A stretch of 6,041 nt of DNA from Candidatus Omnitrophota bacterium (GTDB lineage: Bacteria; Omnitrophota; Gorgyraeia; Gygaellales; Profunditerraquicolaceae): the NCBI GenBank assembly GCA_030691585.1, contig JAUYEC010000148.1, positions 1 to 6,041 of the forward strand, written 5' to 3'. The position numbers and the translations under genes are program-made. Below the pieces are notes generated by a model. The model was not told the DNA's origin. It did not search any database and saw only the letters and a program-made list of their open reading frames with translations. Below, piece by piece: positions 5,129 to 6,041 of this stretch (within the stretch, counting starts at the first letter, position 1; every line of letters starts with the position of its first letter).

Positions 5129-6041
5129 GCGCTATATAGCCTCTCAGTATCGGTGATCATAGATTCAAACGCAAACTTCGCGGCTATGCTGTCCCGGGCA
5201 TTATCTCCCAGGCGCCTGGCCATCGCAGGATCCGCAAGGAGGCTCGAAACCTTCTGCGCCAACTCAGCGCTATTAGCCGCAGGCACAAGTAATCCACTCT
5301 CTCCATCCTGGACCAATGTCTTAATACCGCCCACACTGGAGCCGACAACCGCAAGCCCCGCGGCCATGGCCTCCATCAACGCCAGGCCCAAACCCTCTTT
5401 TAAGGAAGGCATAACAAATATGTCCATTGCGGCAAGTGCGCCGGCCGTGTCCCTGGCTTCAGGCCTAAATACAACTTTATCCTTGATCTTTAATTTATCT
5501 ACCAGCGCCGTCAATTCCTTAAGCATTTTACCGTCGCCGATGATCCATAAAAGCGCACTCGGATGATTCTTAAGTATGTCCGGCATTGCCCTGATAAGAT
5601 AAATATGCCCCTTTACATCCGAGAGCCGCGCTACGATCCCTATCACACCGGCCTCAGCCGGCAAGCCATAGCTCTTCCTGGCTTCAAAGCCCTGTTCCTT
5701 ATTTACTTTTACGAAACGGTTAATATCAATACCGTGGTTTATTACGGCAATATTTTTTTCATCTACCTTAAAATCGTTTAAAAGATGCTCTTTTACCTCC
5801 TGGCTTATTGCGATAACCTTATTGCCCCAACAGGGGAAGATCCTGCGCGAGAGCCGCCGCGCTTTAAAAAACCCATGGCAGGTGGAAACATAAGGCCTGG
5901 ATGAATATTTACTCAACAGGCATCCCGTCACCTGCGTGACCCGCGTATTACAATGGATAATATCAATTTTATATTTTCGGACCAGCGGAAGTAATTTAAA
6001 AAAACTGGCAAACACACCTGGCGCAAACTCGCATTTTGTCC
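5107..6041 (-). CDS. GT4 family glycosyltransferase (5' end outside the window)
   Basis: The frame is open to the last base. A GTG at 6015 is a possible start, but codons upstream of it (TKCEFAPG) continue in frame and fit the family's N-domain, so the true start most likely lies beyond the window. About 310 residues are visible. Counting from GTG 6015, the N-domain shows KYKIDIIHCNTRVTQVTG (14-31) and STCHGFF (44-50). The donor-binding domain has INHGIDINRF (92-101), IGIVARLSDVKGH (125-137), WIIGDGKML (157-165) and MPSLKEGLGLALMEAMAAG (202-220). The last of these contains the E-x7-E motif (E207, E215) that contacts the nucleotide sugar in retaining GT4 enzymes. Acceptor and sugar cannot be read from sequence. 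The gene is the most upstream in the visible operon, and its 3' end overlaps the deacetylase by 22 nt. Confidence 0.92.
   Translation of the reverse strand, partial: TKCEFAPGVFASFFKLLPLVRKYKIDIIHCNTRVTQVTGCLLSKYSSRPYVSTCHGFFKARRLSRRIFPCWGNKVIAISQEVKEHLLNDFKVDEKNIAVINHGIDINRFVKVNKEQGFEARKSYGLPAEAGVIGIVARLSDVKGHIYLIRAMPDILKNHPSALLWIIGDGKMLKELTALVDKLKIKDKVVFRPEARDTAGALAAMDIFVMPSLKEGLGLALMEAMAAGLAVVGSSVGGIKTLVQDGESGLLVPAANSAELAQKVSSLLADPAMARRLGDNARDSIAAKFAFESMITDTERLYSACLNQKD

Noticed and set aside
4979..5566. A 195-codon plus-strand open frame
   Set aside because: It is antisense to the deacetylase start and the GT4 gene, is rich in Ser/Ala/Leu as expected for a shadow frame, and has no recognisable motif.
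6015..6041. GTG at 6015 as the true start of the GT4 gene
   Set aside because: The frame continues upstream to the window edge with plausible family sequence (TKCEFAPG), and the protein would lack much of its N-domain, so the start probably lies outside the window.

Overview
The window holds a run of minus-strand genes for assembling a cell-surface glycan, most likely a lipopolysaccharide core or similar heteropolysaccharide. The organism looks like a Gram-negative-type bacterium from an uncultured lineage. Several GT9 heptosyltransferase-like genes in a row, an intermediate GC content, and many short palindromic and degenerate repeats between and inside genes suggest Candidatus Omnitrophota (OP3) or a similar lineage. 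That placement is inference from gene style, not from a marker gene.

Layout in the direction of transcription (right to left): a GT4 glycosyltransferase cut by the right edge (5107-6041); a membrane-anchored CE4 polysaccharide deacetylase overlapping it by 22 nt (4337-5128); a WaaF-like GT9 gene (3213-4247, here 'C'); a second GT9 gene (1959-3098, 'B'); a third GT9 gene (938-1858 by its first usable start codon, 'A'); an exported TPR protein overlapping A by 7 nt (432-944); a 153-nt repeat-filled spacer; and the 5' part of a gene resembling deoxyhypusine-synthase-like proteins (1-278), which runs off the left edge. No plus-strand gene, RNA gene or CRISPR array is supported, and no gene-free stretch exceeds 300 bases.

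The repeats are the most striking content. (1) Four perfect 31-bp palindromes (15-nt arm, 1-nt centre, 15-nt arm), all with TGTAGGG outer ends but with three different inner arms. Two lie in the spacer before the last gene. The other two lie inside GT9 gene B, in frame, and add about 28 residues. (2) Arrays of degenerate CGTCGTCCG / CGTCGTTCG units fill the three successive junctions deacetylase/C, C/B and B/A. Two of them switch orientation around a TTTTACG centre. (3) An imperfect palindrome of about 44 bp sits inside the B/A array. Together the array and this palindrome supply the last 29 codons of gene B.

At the B/A junction the repeat runs straight into the conserved GT9 N-terminus of gene A, which has no ATG, GTG or TTG start. 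The region therefore shows repeat elements reshaping coding ends: an internal insertion, a C-terminal extension and a lost start codon. The proposed joint function is that the GT4 and GT9 enzymes add sugars (heptose or related) to a lipid-linked acceptor at the inner membrane, and the deacetylase trims N- or O-acetyl groups on the periplasmic side. The deacetylase, however, lacks one expected metal-binding histidine.
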